Source: Pseudomonadota bacterium (lineage in GTDB: Bacteria; Pseudomonadota; Gammaproteobacteria; Enterobacterales; Enterobacteriaceae). From it: DNA of 64,000 nt. Of this stretch, positions 25,612 through 35,507 are shown piece after piece; within the stretch, counting starts at the first letter, position 1; each line of letters starts with the position of its first letter. Below the pieces are notes generated by a model. That model was not told the origin of the DNA, made no database searches, and saw nothing but the letters and a program-made list of their open reading frames with translations. Both the position numbers and the translations under genes were made by a program. Location of the stretch: positions 35,987-99,986 of the forward strand of contig JAGTSE010000029.1 of the NCBI GenBank assembly GCA_018261615.1, read 5' to 3'.

Positions 25612-26625
25612 TCAGTGGTGCAGTTTGCCGTGGTCTTTTAACCAGTGCGCCGTGCGTTTGATGCCTTCATCCAGCGTCACGATCGGCGCATAGCCCAGCT
25701 CTTCCTGCGCGCGCGTGATATCCAGCGTGAAATCAAAATTGAGCTTCGACACGCCATAGTGGGTGAAGGCGGGTTCTTTCGCGCGTTTATCGCCAAAACG
25801 CTCCATGCTGCGGGCCAGCATATCCAGCATGGTGTAGGGCACGGAGCGAATACGGCAGGGGATCGCCAGATCGTCAATCAGCCGCTGTACGATACTGCGC
25901 AGCGAGCGCGGCTCGCCGTTGGTGATGTTATACGCCCGCCCGGAGGGCAACGTGTCGCACTGTTGCTGGCTGGCGAGCCACATCGCATGCACTGCATTTT
26001 CGTAGTAGGTCATGTCCACCAGCGCATCACCGCCGCGCGGCAGTAACACGCTGCGGTAGTGGTGCATCATCTGCGCCAGCCGCGGGATAAATACTTTATC
26101 GTGCGGACCAAACAGGCTTTGTGGGCGCAGAATGGTAAAGCGGGTGTTGGGGTTCGCCTGCGCCAGCAGATCGATGACCTGCTCGCCCGCGGCTTTGCTG
26201 CGGGCAAATTCGTTGGCGAAACGCGGCGGGCGAAAATCTTCCGGGATATTGTGATGGTGGTGATAATCGAAATAGAGCGAAGGCGAGGAGATATGGATAA
26301 AATTGCGTATGCCCCAGGCGACAGCCCATTCACCCAGACGGCGCGTGGCGCGCACATTCGCCAGGTCAAACGCTTCCTGCGTTCCCCACGGTGAGGTGAA
26401 ACTGGAGCAGTGCCACAGCGTATCGATATCGGCGAGCATGACTTTAGCCTGCGATGAAACCAGCTCGGTTAAATCCGCATGCACAAACTCGGCCCCCATC
26501 TTGCTCAGCAACTTGCCCATCGCTTCATTGCGGCCCGTCGCTCTGACGCTGATCCCTTTTTGACGCAGATATTCGACGGCGTTTCGGCCTAAACCGCTGG
26601 TTGCGCCCGTGACCAGTACCTTCAT
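25612..26625 (-). CDS. ybjS: NAD(P)-dependent epimerase/dehydrogenase-like YbjS
   Basis: A 337-residue extended short-chain dehydrogenase/reductase of the 3-beta-HSD/epimerase type, the same length as E. coli YbjS. The dinucleotide-binding [14 protein letters not shown] is at the N-terminus. The catalytic SDR region shows [10 protein letters not shown] instead of a textbook YxxxK, followed by [10 protein letters not shown]. Substrate unknown. It runs in the same direction as ybjT and ltaE. Confidence 0.93.
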   Translation of the reverse strand: MKVLVTGATSGLGRNAVEYLRQKGISVRATGRNEAMGKLLSKMGAEFVHADLTELVSSQAKVMLADIDTLWHCSSFTSPWGTQEAFDLANVRATRRLGEWAVAWGIRNFIHISSPSLYFDYHHHHNIPEDFRPPRFANEFARSKAAGEQVIDLLAQANPNTRFTILRPQSLFGPHDKVFIPRLAQMMHHYRSVLLPRGGDALVDMTYYENAVHAMWLASQQQCDTLPSGRAYNITNGEPRSLRSIVQRLIDDLAIPCRIRSVPYTMLDMLARSMERFGDKRAKEPAFTHYGVSKLNFDFTLDITRAQEELGYAPIVTLDEGIKRTAHWLKDHGKLHH

Positions 26626-26719
26626 ATCAATCCACTATGTTGAAAAGCAATTATCGCGCGCATTCTTCCGTGAATTACGCCGCGATGCAATGGGAGAAGT
26701 AAAAGAAAAACGTTAACCG

Positions 26720-28156
26720 TCAGACTTTTTCGCTATTTTTTTCTGCCAGACGGGCGATCTGTTGCGCCATGCCACGAAAGATGAACAGATGAGCCGGGAA
26801 CATCAGTAACCAGTAAAACAAACCCGGCATACCGTGCGGATGCCACCAGGCGCGGACATCCAGCAGTCGGTGGTCGCCTTTGTCGCTCAACGTAAAGGTC
26901 AGCCGCCCCAGTCCTGGTGCTTTCATGCCAAATAATAATGCCAGTTGCTGCTCCGGTTCGGCGATGATCACTTTCCAGCTATCCACCGCATCACCGGTTT
27001 GCAGCCAGGCGCGATCGGGACGCCCGCGCGGCAGCGGGTGGCCGATTAAACGATCGAGCGCGGCGCGTGTTTCCCACAGCAGATTGGCAAAAAAGTAGCG
27101 CTCTTTGCCGCCGATACGGTTAACCACTTCCCACAGCGCGCTGAGGCTGGCTACGGTTTTTACCTGATAGCCGGCCTGTTTCGGATAGTAGCCGTATTGC
27201 GGTCGCCAGCGAGAGAAGGCCTGTGGGTCGTAGCCCCAGTCGGCGGAATTCACCAGTTTTTCTTCTTCCTGTAACGTCTGGCGCACCGCATCATCAAAGC
27301 GGATCAGCGTTTGTGGGATCAAACGGCGTAGTGCGCGATCATCGGCCAGTAGATCGTGTTTCAACCCCTGGATCAGCGCCTTTGCGATGGTTGGCGGCAC
27401 GGAAGTGATGAGATGTAAAAACCAGACCGAGATCAGCCTCGTTGGCAGCGGAATAGGGAGCAATGGGCGGTGTACGCCGCTGACGCGCATAAAATGCTCG
27501 AACTGCTGCTGATAGCTCAGTACTTCCGGCCCGGCAGCTTCAAACACGCGGTGTTCCACCGCCGGGTGATGCAACAACTCCAGCAGATAATACAGCAGAT
27601 TTTCCAGCGCAATCGGTGTGGTACGCGAACGCACCCAGCGCGGCGGCGTCAGCACCGGCAGGTTAAATACCATATCGCGCATTACTTCAAAGGCCGCCGA
27701 ACCCGCGCCAACAATGATCCCTGCACGCAATTCGGTAACCGGAACACCGGCAGCCCGCAGCAGATCGCCGGTATATTGCCGCGCCAGTAGATGGTCAGAA
27801 TCCGTTGCTCCTTTTGCCTGCAACGAACTGAGGAAAATGACCTGTTTGACCGGGGTCTCCCGCAACGCGTCACGCACATTCAGGGCGATTTGTCGTTCAT
27901 GTGCCACAAAATCGCTGCTTTCGCCCATGCTGTGCACCAGATAGTAGAGCGTATCGACATCGGCCAGCAGTGCCGGAAGATCCTGCGGCCAATAGAGATC
28001 GATAGTGTGGCAGGTCACGCCGGGCAACTGCTGCTTTTGCAGGCGCGTTAACTGGCGTGCCGCCGCTTTGACTTGGTGGCCTTGCTGACTGAGCGCGGCC
28101 ACCAGCCGCTGCCCGATATAACCGCTGGCACCAAGCACCAGGATCCGCTGCGCCAC
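26720..28156 (-). CDS. ybjT: YbjT, SDR-fold protein with DUF2867 domain
   Basis: A 478-residue protein (E. coli 476): an N-terminal NAD(P)-binding domain ([11 protein letters not shown] at residues 7-17) similar to complex I NDUFA9-like reductases, and a C-terminal DUF2867 domain from about residue 330 ([21 protein letters not shown]), ending in a hydrophobic segment ([16 protein letters not shown]). Function unknown; it may be membrane-associated. It lies 9 bases after the ltaE stop, in an ltaE-ybjT-ybjS run. Confidence 0.93.
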   Translation of the reverse strand: MAQRILVLGASGYIGQRLVAALSQQGHQVKAAARQLTRLQKQQLPGVTCHTIDLYWPQDLPALLADVDTLYYLVHSMGESSDFVAHERQIALNVRDALRETPVKQVIFLSSLQAKGATDSDHLLARQYTGDLLRAAGVPVTELRAGIIVGAGSAAFEVMRDMVFNLPVLTPPRWVRSRTTPIALENLLYYLLELLHHPAVEHRVFEAAGPEVLSYQQQFEHFMRVSGVHRPLLPIPLPTRLISVWFLHLITSVPPTIAKALIQGLKHDLLADDRALRRLIPQTLIRFDDAVRQTLQEEEKLVNSADWGYDPQAFSRWRPQYGYYPKQAGYQVKTVASLSALWEVVNRIGGKERYFFANLLWETRAALDRLIGHPLPRGRPDRAWLQTGDAVDSWKVIIAEPEQQLALLFGMKAPGLGRLTFTLSDKGDHRLLDVRAWWHPHGMPGLFYWLLMFPAHLFIFRGMAQQIARLAEKNSEKV

Positions 28157-28165
28157 ATCTGCTCC

Positions 28166-29164
28166 TTAGCGCTGTAAAAAAGCCTGCCAGTGGCGAACCA
28201 CCTCGGTTAGCTGCTGGCGATTGACGTCAAGATGGGTGACCAGCCGCACTACTGGCGAAGCGTTGATCAGCACATCGCGCTCGCGCATAAACGCGCCCAG
28301 CGCTGCGGCCGGTTCGCCAACGCGGACAAACAGCATGTTGGTGTCGTGGCGCATCACGTCGGCACCAATCTCCTGTAGCTGAGCGGCCAGCCAGGCGGCG
28401 TTCTCGTGATCCTCTTTCAGCCGCGCGACGTTGTGCTTCAGCGCATACAGGCCCGCTGCGGCAAGGATCCCGGACTGGCGCATGCCGCCGCCGGTCATTT
28501 TGCGCCAGCGGTTGGCGCGGGTGATCCAGGCTTTGTCGCCCACCAGTAATGAACCAACTGGCGTGCCGAGGCCTTTCGACAGGCAGATGGTGAAGGAGTC
28601 GCAATATTGCGCGATCGCGTTAAGGTCGCAGCCGTATTCTACGACGGCGTTGAAGATACGGGCGCCATCAACATGCAGCGACAGCCCGCGCTCGCGGGTA
28701 AATTCCCACGCCTGTTTCAGGTAGTCGCGCGGCAGCACTTTGCCGTTGTGGGTGTTTTCCAGACTGAGCAGTTTGGTTCGCGCGAAGTGGATGTCATCGG
28801 CTTTGATTTTTGCCGCGACTTTGTCCAGCGGTAGCGTCCCGTCGGCAGCAGCATCAATTGGCTGCGGCTGAATGCTGCCGAGCACCGCTGCGCCGCCCGC
28901 TTCGTAGAGATAGTTATGTGCCCCCTGGCCGACAATATACTCTTCGCCGCGCTCACAGTGGCTTAACAGCGCTACCAGGTTAGCCTGCGTTCCGGTCGGC
29001 AGAAAGAGTGCGGCTTCTTTGCCGCTGAGCTCTGCCGCGTAACGCTGCAGTTCGTTAACGGTGGGATCATCACCATAAACATCGTCCCCGACCGGGGCGG
29101 CCATCATCTCTTCGAGCATGGCGCGCCCCGGTCGGGTTACGGTATCACTACGTAAATCAATCAC
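28166..29164 (-). CDS. ltaE: Low-specificity L-threonine aldolase
   Basis: A 332-residue PLP enzyme cleaving L-threonine and L-allo-threonine to glycine and acetaldehyde (E. coli 333). The N-terminal MIDLRSDTVTRP and the motif GDDVYGDDP are diagnostic, and the PLP lysine lies in CLSKGLGTPVGSL. Cytoplasmic tetramer. It follows poxB by about 35 bases, in the same direction, as in E. coli. Confidence 0.96.
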   Translation of the reverse strand: MIDLRSDTVTRPGRAMLEEMMAAPVGDDVYGDDPTVNELQRYAAELSGKEAALFLPTGTQANLVALLSHCERGEEYIVGQGAHNYLYEAGGAAVLGSIQPQPIDAAADGTLPLDKVAAKIKADDIHFARTKLLSLENTHNGKVLPRDYLKQAWEFTRERGLSLHVDGARIFNAVVEYGCDLNAIAQYCDSFTICLSKGLGTPVGSLLVGDKAWITRANRWRKMTGGGMRQSGILAAAGLYALKHNVARLKEDHENAAWLAAQLQEIGADVMRHDTNMLFVRVGEPAAALGAFMRERDVLINASPVVRLVTHLDVNRQQLTEVVRHWQAFLQR

Positions 29165-29201
29165 GGCATTTCCTTTCTCTGGCTCAGGTCAAGCATCTGT
29201 T

Positions 29202-30920
29202 TTACCTGAGCCAGTTGGTTTTCGCCAGTTCGATGACTTCATCGCCGCGTCCGCTGATAATGGCGCGCATCATATAGAGGCTGAAGCCTTTGGCCTGCTC
29301 CAGTTTGATTTGTGGCGGGATCGCCAGTTCTTCTTTGGCAACAGTGACATCCACCAGCACCGGGCCATCGATCGAGAAGGCGCGCTGGAGCGCTTCGTCA
29401 ACCTCGGCGGATTTCTCCACGCGGATCCCGGTAATGCCGCAAGCCTCGGCGATGCGGGCAAAGTTGGTGTCCTGTAACTCCGTACCGTCGGTTAAGTATC
29501 CACCTGCTTTCATCTCCATCGCCACAAAGCCGAGCACGCTATTATTAAAGACGATAATTTTCAGCGGCAGCTTCATCTGCACAACGGAGAGAAAATCGCC
29601 CATTAGCATGCTGAAACCGCCGTCGCCGCAGAGCGCCACGACCTGCCTTTCCGGGTAGGTCGCTTTTGCGCCGAGCGCCTGCGGCATGGCGTTGGCCATC
29701 GAACCATGGTTAAAGGAACCAAGCAGGCGGCGCTTGCCGTTCATTTTGAGATATCGCGCCGCCCACACCGTTGGCGTGCCGACATCACAGGTGAAAATCG
29801 CGTCATCAGCGGCAAAATGGCTGATTTGCTGTGCCAGATATTGTGGGTGAATCGATTTCTCGCTCGGCTTCGCTAAATCATCCAGCCCTTTGCGGGCTTC
29901 ACGGTAATCCGCCAGCGCTTTATCAAGGAAGCGGCGATCGTTTTTTTCTTCCAGCAACGGCAGCAACGCGGCAAGGGTGGCTTTGATATCGCCCACCAGC
30001 GCCATGTCCACTTTACTGTGCGCGCCAATACTGGCCGGATTGATATCGATCTGGATGATTTTGGCATCGGTGGGGTAGAAGGCGCGATAGGGAAATTGTG
30101 TGCCGAGCAGCACTAAGGTATCGGCATTCATCATGGTGTGGAACCCGGAAGAGAAGCCAATCAGCCCGGTCATGCCGACATCATATGGGTTGTCGTACTC
30201 TACGTGTTCTTTACCACGCATCGCGTGAACGATGGGCGCATTCAGTTTCCCGGCGAAAGCCAACAGCTCTTTGTGCGCGCCGGCACAACCGCTGCCGCAC
30301 ATCAGGGCGATATTGCTGGAGTAGCGCAGCAACTGCGCCAGTTTTTGTAACTCTTCTTGTGTCGGCGTGACCACCGGTTGCGGCGCACTGTACCAGTGGC
30401 TGCTGGCGCTTTCCGGCGCGGGTTTCAGCGCCACGTCACCAGGCAGTACAACGACGGACACACCTTTATTAAGCACGGCTTTGCGCATGGCGATCGCCAG
30501 CACCTGCGGGATCTGTTCCGGATTGGAAACCAGTTCGCAATAGTGGCTACATTCGCGAAACAGCTCCTGAGGATGGGTTTCCTGAAAGTAGCCGCTACCG
30601 ATTTCGCTTGAGGGAATGTGGGCGGCAATTGCCAGCACCGGAACGTGGTTGCGGTGGCAATCGAAAAGGCCGTTGATCAGATGTAAATTTCCCGGCCCAC
30701 ACGAACCGGCACAAACTGCCAGCTCGCCGGTCAGTTGTGCTTCCGCTCCGGCGGCGAAGGCGGCGACTTCTTCATGACGCGTCGGCATCCAGTGAATGGT
30801 ACCCATGCGATTCAGGCTGTCGCTCAGCCCGTTAAGAGAATCGCCGGTTACCCCCCAAATCCGTTTAACGCCCGCTTGTTCAAGGGTTTTAGCAATATAA
30901 GCAGCCACAGTCTGTTTCAT
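29202..30920 (-). CDS. poxB: Pyruvate dehydrogenase (ubiquinone) / pyruvate oxidase PoxB
   Basis: A 572-residue ThDP- and FAD-dependent enzyme oxidising pyruvate to acetate and CO2 with electrons passed to ubiquinone at the membrane; same length as in E. coli. The ThDP motif [18 protein letters not shown]...NN is clear, the conserved Glu is in [11 protein letters not shown], and the C-terminal membrane-binding peptide is present ([18 protein letters not shown]). AGGAG precedes the ATG. In E. coli it is an RpoS-dependent stationary-phase gene; I did not check the promoter here. Confidence 0.97.
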   Translation of the reverse strand: MKQTVAAYIAKTLEQAGVKRIWGVTGDSLNGLSDSLNRMGTIHWMPTRHEEVAAFAAGAEAQLTGELAVCAGSCGPGNLHLINGLFDCHRNHVPVLAIAAHIPSSEIGSGYFQETHPQELFRECSHYCELVSNPEQIPQVLAIAMRKAVLNKGVSVVVLPGDVALKPAPESASSHWYSAPQPVVTPTQEELQKLAQLLRYSSNIALMCGSGCAGAHKELLAFAGKLNAPIVHAMRGKEHVEYDNPYDVGMTGLIGFSSGFHTMMNADTLVLLGTQFPYRAFYPTDAKIIQIDINPASIGAHSKVDMALVGDIKATLAALLPLLEEKNDRRFLDKALADYREARKGLDDLAKPSEKSIHPQYLAQQISHFAADDAIFTCDVGTPTVWAARYLKMNGKRRLLGSFNHGSMANAMPQALGAKATYPERQVVALCGDGGFSMLMGDFLSVVQMKLPLKIIVFNNSVLGFVAMEMKAGGYLTDGTELQDTNFARIAEACGITGIRVEKSAEVDEALQRAFSIDGPVLVDVTVAKEELAIPPQIKLEQAKGFSLYMMRAIISGRGDEVIELAKTNWLR

Positions 30921-31071
30921 GGAAAGCTCCTTTTTGTGATCTTGCTTACAAGCTTAGTCAATGATCCTCGCCGGGATGAGATTAACGATGTCCTTTTTTA
31001 AAACAGGGGTTTATTTCAGTTACGCTCTGTAATATTCTGACAAAGTTAGATGAAAACAGGAATCATTTCAA

Positions 31072-31500
31072 ATGGTTAAATCATTGTTAAATACAGTTAA
31101 TAATATGTTTTCGCATGAAGATCTTGGCCGGCTGTTACTGCGTTTGTTGGTTGGCGGATTGATGTTGTTTCACGGGCTGCACAAATTAATCGGCGGTATT
31201 GATGGCATTGCGGGCATGCTGGTGTCAAAAGGGTTACCGGGTTTTATTGCTTATGGCGTGCTGATTGGCGAAGTGCTGTGCCCGATCCTGATCATTCTGG
31301 GCGTTCTTACCCGTCCCTCCGCGCTGGTGCTGGCGTTTACCATGGTGGTGGCGTGGTTACTGGCCGGCATCGGTAAAACGGGCACTCTGGATGCGACCGG
31401 CGCGTGGGCGATTGAGAGTATTGTTTACTTCTTTATTGCTGCGCTGGTGATTGCTTTTATTGGCGCGGGCCGCTATTCCGTGGCTCCGGCGTGGAAGTAG
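31072..31500 (+). CDS. DoxX-family membrane protein
   Basis: A 142-residue inner-membrane protein with four predicted helices, of the DoxX/DoxD-like family (LGRLLLRLLVGGLMLFHG near the N-terminus; PGFIAYGVLIGEVLCPILI; C-terminal IGAGRYSV). Members are associated with quinone- or thiol-linked redox functions, mostly uncharacterised. It is divergent from poxB, a quinone-linked oxidase, and convergent with hcr, with a bidirectional terminator between. The K-12 order has no gene here. Confidence 0.85.
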   Translation: MVKSLLNTVNNMFSHEDLGRLLLRLLVGGLMLFHGLHKLIGGIDGIAGMLVSKGLPGFIAYGVLIGEVLCPILIILGVLTRPSALVLAFTMVVAWLLAGIGKTGTLDATGAWAIESIVYFFIAALVIAFIGAGRYSVAPAWK

Positions 31501-31556
31501 TGCAGAGTTAACAGAGTACCGGATCGGCAAGACGATACCCGGTCAATGAGACCTGG

Positions 31557-31588
31557 AAAACGCCCTCCGCACAGGAAGGGCGTTTTAT
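31557..31588. terminator. Bidirectional terminator between the DoxX gene and hcr
   Basis: AAAACGCCCT (31557-31566) pairs with AGGGCGTTTT (31577-31586) around CCGCACAGGA-type loop sequence, with T-rich flanks on both strands. It lies between convergent genes. Confidence 0.8.
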
Positions 31589-31603
31589 TTTACGCAGAAA
31601 GCA

Positions 31604-32572
31604 TTATGCCAGCACCAAATCCCCTTGTGGATGGCAGGAGCAGGCCAGCACATAACCGGCGGCAATCTCCTGCTCCGTCAGCGTCATGGTGCTACTGACG
31701 GTATACTCACCGGAAATCACCTGTGTTTTACAACAGCCGCAAACCCCGGCGCGGCAGGCGGCATTCACTGGCATCTTATTGCTCTCCAGCGCTTCCAGCA
31801 GCGTGCTGCCCACCGGCGCGTAGAAGGTTTTCATCGGCGAGAGTTTGCTGAACTTCAACCCACTGGTGGCGGCCTGCGCGACAGGGGTAAAGAATTTCTC
31901 TTTAAAGAAACGCGTCACGCCCAGCGCTTTCACTTCGCTCTCAACCCAATCCATGTATGGTACCGGGCCGCAGGTCATTACCGTGCGCGCGGCCAGATCC
32001 GGCACCTGGCTGAGCAGTTCGCGGCTCAGACGGCCAGAGGCAAAACCGGCGCTGGCGTTATTTTCTGCCACCAGTGTGACAGGATATTCACGCCATTCAT
32101 CGGCGAAAATTACATCCTGCGGCGAACGCACGTTGAAGATCACCTGCACATCGGCCTGTGGTCGATACTTCGTCAGCCAGCGACGCATCGACATAATTGG
32201 TGTCACGCCGCACCCTGCCGCCAGCAGCAACAGCTTATCGTTCGGTTCGTTATTACAGGTAAATTCCCCCTGTGCATCGGAAAGCCACAGATAGTCGCCG
32301 CGTTTTACCTCCTGGGTCAGCCACCGGGAACCTGCGCCATCATCAATACGACGAACGGTCAGCGTAATGTATTCGCTCACGCCCGGCGTGGATGAAAGGG
32401 TGTAAGCACGCAGCGTGTCGGCGCTGTTGCGAATGCTTACCAGCGCATACTGCCCGGCGCGATACGGATAGTAATCGTGGCATAACAGTGACAGCGTCCA
32501 GACATCCGGTGTTTCCTGACGGATATGGTGAACCTGCATGCGCCACGGGCATTGAGGGGTTGGCACGGTCAT
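31604..32572 (-). CDS. hcr: NADH oxidoreductase Hcr (Hcp reductase)
   Basis: A 322-residue reductase that passes electrons from NADH through FAD and a 2Fe-2S cluster to Hcp. It has an N-terminal ferredoxin-reductase FAD domain (RAYTLSSTP), an NAD domain (LLLAAGCGVTPIMSM) and a C-terminal plant-type ferredoxin domain with CRAGVCGCCKT and a distal cysteine in VLACSCHPQGD. Same length as E. coli Hcr. The start MTVPTPQCPWRMQV at 32572 matches the family. It lies 10 bases downstream of the hcp stop, as one operon. Confidence 0.96.
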   Translation of the reverse strand: MTVPTPQCPWRMQVHHIRQETPDVWTLSLLCHDYYPYRAGQYALVSIRNSADTLRAYTLSSTPGVSEYITLTVRRIDDGAGSRWLTQEVKRGDYLWLSDAQGEFTCNNEPNDKLLLLAAGCGVTPIMSMRRWLTKYRPQADVQVIFNVRSPQDVIFADEWREYPVTLVAENNASAGFASGRLSRELLSQVPDLAARTVMTCGPVPYMDWVESEVKALGVTRFFKEKFFTPVAQAATSGLKFSKLSPMKTFYAPVGSTLLEALESNKMPVNAACRAGVCGCCKTQVISGEYTVSSTMTLTEQEIAAGYVLACSCHPQGDLVLA

Positions 32573-32582
32573 CGTTATCTCC

Positions 32583-34235
32583 TTATGCGCTAAGCAACTG
32601 CTGCATATCCTGTTCAACGGTCGTGACCTGGCGCAGGCCAAATTTCTCATTCAGCACGGCCAGCAGATCCGGCGTCAGGAAGCCCGGCGCGGTTGGCCCG
32701 GTAACGATATTGGTGACGCCCAGCGACAGCAGGGTCAGCAGGATGACGATCGCTTTCTGTTCAAACCAGGAGAGCACCAGCGATAGCGGCAGGTCATTTA
32801 CGCCGCAGCCCAGTTTTTCCGCCAGCGTCACCGCCAGAATAATAGCCGAATAGGCGTCATTACACTGACCGGCATCGATCAGACGCGGCAGCCCTTCGAT
32901 GTTGCCGAAGTCAAGCTTGTTAAAGCGATATTTACCGCAGGCCAGCGTCAGGATCAGGCAGTCATCCGGCACCTGGGTGGCAAAATCGGTGAAGTAATTA
33001 CGTTCGCCACGAGCGCCGTCGCAGCCGCCGACGAGGAAGATGTGGCGCAGTTTTTCGCGGCTCACCAGGTCTATCAGCGAATCCACCGCGCCAAGCAGGG
33101 TCTGGCGACCAAACCCGACGGTGATCAGGTGTTCGATTTCGCTGAACGGGAAACCGGACATTTGCTGTGCCTGGCGGATCACCGGTGCAAAATCGTCGCC
33201 TTCGAGATGGTTCACACCCGGCCAGCCAACAATGCTGCGGGTCCAGATGCGGTCGTCATAAGAACCGACGGTCGGATCGATGATGCAGTTGGAGGTCATC
33301 ACGATCGGGCCCGGGAAGCGGGCAAATTCCACTTGCTGGTTCTGCCAGCCGCTACCGTAGTTACCGACCAGATGTTTGAATTTACGCAGTTCAGGATAAC
33401 CGTGTGCTGGCAACATTTCACCGTGGGTATAGACGTTAACGCCGGTGCCTTCGGTTTGTTGCAGCAGGTTATAGAGATCTTTCAGGTCGTGACCGGAGAT
33501 TAAAATGCATTTTCCGGCGACAGCTTTAACGTTCACCTGGGTCGGCGTCGGATGGCCGTAAGTGCTGGTTTCACCGGCATCGAGGATGCTCATGATGCTG
33601 AAGTTCATCTGGCCAATTTCCATCGAACATTCGAGCAGAGCGTTCATGTCCGCAGGCCAGGTACCCAGCCAGGCCATAATTTTATGGTAGTGGGCATAAA
33701 TATCGTTGTCGTACTGCCCGAGTACGTGCGCATGTTCCATATAGGCGGCTGCGCCTTTCAGGCCGTACAGGCAGAGCAGGCGCAGGCCAAGGATATTTTC
33801 GCCAATAGTGGCTTTGTCTTTGTTTGGTGTGAATTCTGCTGCCTGACGCTGTAATTCACCCAGATCGTCGCTGACCAGTTGCAGCTCGGCCATCGGGTTA
33901 TCAACACTGGCGTTCGGGTCGATAGAAAGGCAGAGCGTTTTCAGCGCTTCACGTTTGGCGATTGCTTCACGGGCGTAACCGATAATGCGTACGGAGTCGA
34001 AGTTTACGTTGGTCAGCGTCGAGAAGAAGGCACGCGGCGCGAAACTGTCGATTTCATGATCGATCAGATCGTAGTCACGGGCTTTGCAGGCCCAGGCAGA
34101 GAGCCCCTGTAACGCGGCAATCAGCAAATCCTGGAGGTCGGACGTTTCGGCGGTTTTACCGCACATCCCCTGCGCGTAGGCACAGCCATTACCTGCCGGG
34201 GTTCGGATGGTTTGTTCACATTGCACACAAAACAT
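32583..34235 (-). CDS. hcp: Hydroxylamine reductase / hybrid-cluster protein Hcp
   Basis: A 550-residue iron-sulfur protein with a hybrid Fe-S-O cluster; in E. coli a high-affinity NO reductase protecting against nitrosative stress and involved in protein S-nitrosylation. The N-terminal cluster motif [10 protein letters not shown] and [10 protein letters not shown] is present, as are C-terminal hybrid-cluster ligands ([38 protein letters not shown]). The start at 34235 gives exactly the E. coli length. hcp-hcr form an operon with NsrR- and FNR-like sites upstream. Confidence 0.97.
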   Translation of the reverse strand: MFCVQCEQTIRTPAGNGCAYAQGMCGKTAETSDLQDLLIAALQGLSAWACKARDYDLIDHEIDSFAPRAFFSTLTNVNFDSVRIIGYAREAIAKREALKTLCLSIDPNASVDNPMAELQLVSDDLGELQRQAAEFTPNKDKATIGENILGLRLLCLYGLKGAAAYMEHAHVLGQYDNDIYAHYHKIMAWLGTWPADMNALLECSMEIGQMNFSIMSILDAGETSTYGHPTPTQVNVKAVAGKCILISGHDLKDLYNLLQQTEGTGVNVYTHGEMLPAHGYPELRKFKHLVGNYGSGWQNQQVEFARFPGPIVMTSNCIIDPTVGSYDDRIWTRSIVGWPGVNHLEGDDFAPVIRQAQQMSGFPFSEIEHLITVGFGRQTLLGAVDSLIDLVSREKLRHIFLVGGCDGARGERNYFTDFATQVPDDCLILTLACGKYRFNKLDFGNIEGLPRLIDAGQCNDAYSAIILAVTLAEKLGCGVNDLPLSLVLSWFEQKAIVILLTLLSLGVTNIVTGPTAPGFLTPDLLAVLNEKFGLRQVTTVEQDMQQLLSA

Positions 34236-34254
34236 GGTCACACCTTCATTGTTA

Positions 34255-34277
34255 AAGTTATATTTTAAATGCATGTT
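34255..34277 (-). promoter_or_regulatory. NsrR operator upstream of hcp
   Basis: AAGTTATATTT (34255-34265), one spacer base, then AAATGCATGTT (34267-34277) form an 11-1-11 inverted repeat. On the minus strand the second half reads AACATGCATTT, an exact match to the NsrR half-site AANATGCATTT. NsrR is the NO-sensing repressor of hcp-hcr in E. coli. The site is 20-40 bases before the hcp start codon. Confidence 0.75.
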
Positions 34278-34336
34278 TAAGATTATGCTGGCGAGCGAAG
34301 CCTTAAAAGCGCTTTTCAGTGCAATTTACAGGGAGA

Positions 34337-34350
34337 TTGATTTAGCGCAA
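34337..34350 (-). promoter_or_regulatory. Candidate FNR site upstream of hcp
   Basis: TTGATTTAGCGCAA keeps a perfect TTGAT half of the FNR consensus TTGAT-N4-ATCAA and three of five bases in the other half. It lies about 75 bases upstream of the NsrR site. E. coli hcp-hcr is FNR-activated under anaerobiosis, which supports but does not prove the call. Confidence 0.4.
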
Positions 34351-34383
34351 TTTTGGCGGCAAAAAGTTACCGCCAAAGAGGTA

Positions 34384-35283
34384 TCAGGCAGAGAAGAAGG
34401 CCATTAGCAATGGCACCAGCAGGCTGAGGATAAAACCGTGAACAATGGCCGCAGGCACCAGTTCCAGACCGCCGCTGCGCTGGAGTACCGGCAGAGTAAA
34501 ATCCATTGACGTTGCGCCGCACAGACCGAGCGCCGTGGATCGGCTGCGGCGTACTAAGCCGGGGATCAGCATAATGGCGATCAGTTCGCGCGCCAGATCA
34601 TTAAAGAAGGTTGCGCTGCCAATGACCGGGCCAAAAGATTCGGTCAGCAAAATCCCGGACAGCGAATACCAGCCAAAACCGGAGGCCATCGCCAGACCTG
34701 TCTGGAGCGGCAAGCCAAGCAGTAATGCGTTGATTGCGCCGCCGACCAGCGAACTGAGCACCACCACCACGGCGATAATCATTCCGCGGCGGTTGAGGAC
34801 AATCTGCTTTAGCGTCATACCGCTGTTACGTAGCTGGATACCGACCAGCAATAACAGGAAGATCAGCGTATATTCGCTGGCTTGAGTGGCATGCTGTAAA
34901 AACGCCAGCCCGCTGAGGCCAATGGCAAAACCGGCAACCACCACGCCGCACAGACGCAGGGATTCCAGCGCCATGGCAAGACGCGAAGGCAGTTTTTCCT
35001 GCTGATGCTGGTGCTGCCAGGGCAGGGTACGCTCCAGCCATAACAGTGCAATGGCATTGCACAGCAGGATCACCACGATGCTTACCGCTGAATAGTGAAA
35101 TATCGACAGCAGATTGGCGCTGAGATTATCGAGGAATGCGAGGCTGATCCCCATAAAAAACAGGATCAGATAAACAATCCAGCTCAGTAATTTATTGATC
35201 AGTTTAAGAGCTGCTGTATGACGCAGGGGAATGAGGTAGCCGACGATCAGCGGCAGAAGAATAATTAGCAATCCTGAAAGCAT
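34384..35283 (-). CDS. lysO: L-lysine exporter LysO (YbjE)
   Basis: A 299-residue inner-membrane lysine exporter with about eight helices, the same length as E. coli LysO. Conserved stretches are FFMGISLAFLDNL, GFGWYSLSGILLTESFGPVIGSATFFNDLARE (quoted in part) and GATSMDFTLPVLQR, with acidic membrane residues thought to take part in transport. The start MLSGLLIILLPLIVGYL at 35283 fits the family; 14 upstream codons are not needed. In E. coli it is induced by lysine and thialysine through ArgP. Confidence 0.94.
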   Translation of the reverse strand: MLSGLLIILLPLIVGYLIPLRHTAALKLINKLLSWIVYLILFFMGISLAFLDNLSANLLSIFHYSAVSIVVILLCNAIALLWLERTLPWQHQHQQEKLPSRLAMALESLRLCGVVVAGFAIGLSGLAFLQHATQASEYTLIFLLLLVGIQLRNSGMTLKQIVLNRRGMIIAVVVVLSSLVGGAINALLLGLPLQTGLAMASGFGWYSLSGILLTESFGPVIGSATFFNDLARELIAIMLIPGLVRRSRSTALGLCGATSMDFTLPVLQRSGGLELVPAAIVHGFILSLLVPLLMAFFSA

Positions 35284-35507
35284 GAACAGCCCGAATCCTT
35301 GCAAATATGAGTAAGCGCTGGACACACTACCGAAAGGTGGGAACTGAGTAAAGCCGTGAAAAGACGTAGTAATAACGTAAAGAAAAGCCCGGTGTGCTGC
35401 ATATTTTTCAATAAAATTTTGTACTTAGCGCATATCCTGGCGCTTCTCACCCCGCTATACTTCCCGAAAAGCATAAACGAAAAAGACGGAATTAGCCGGA
35501 GGGAAGA

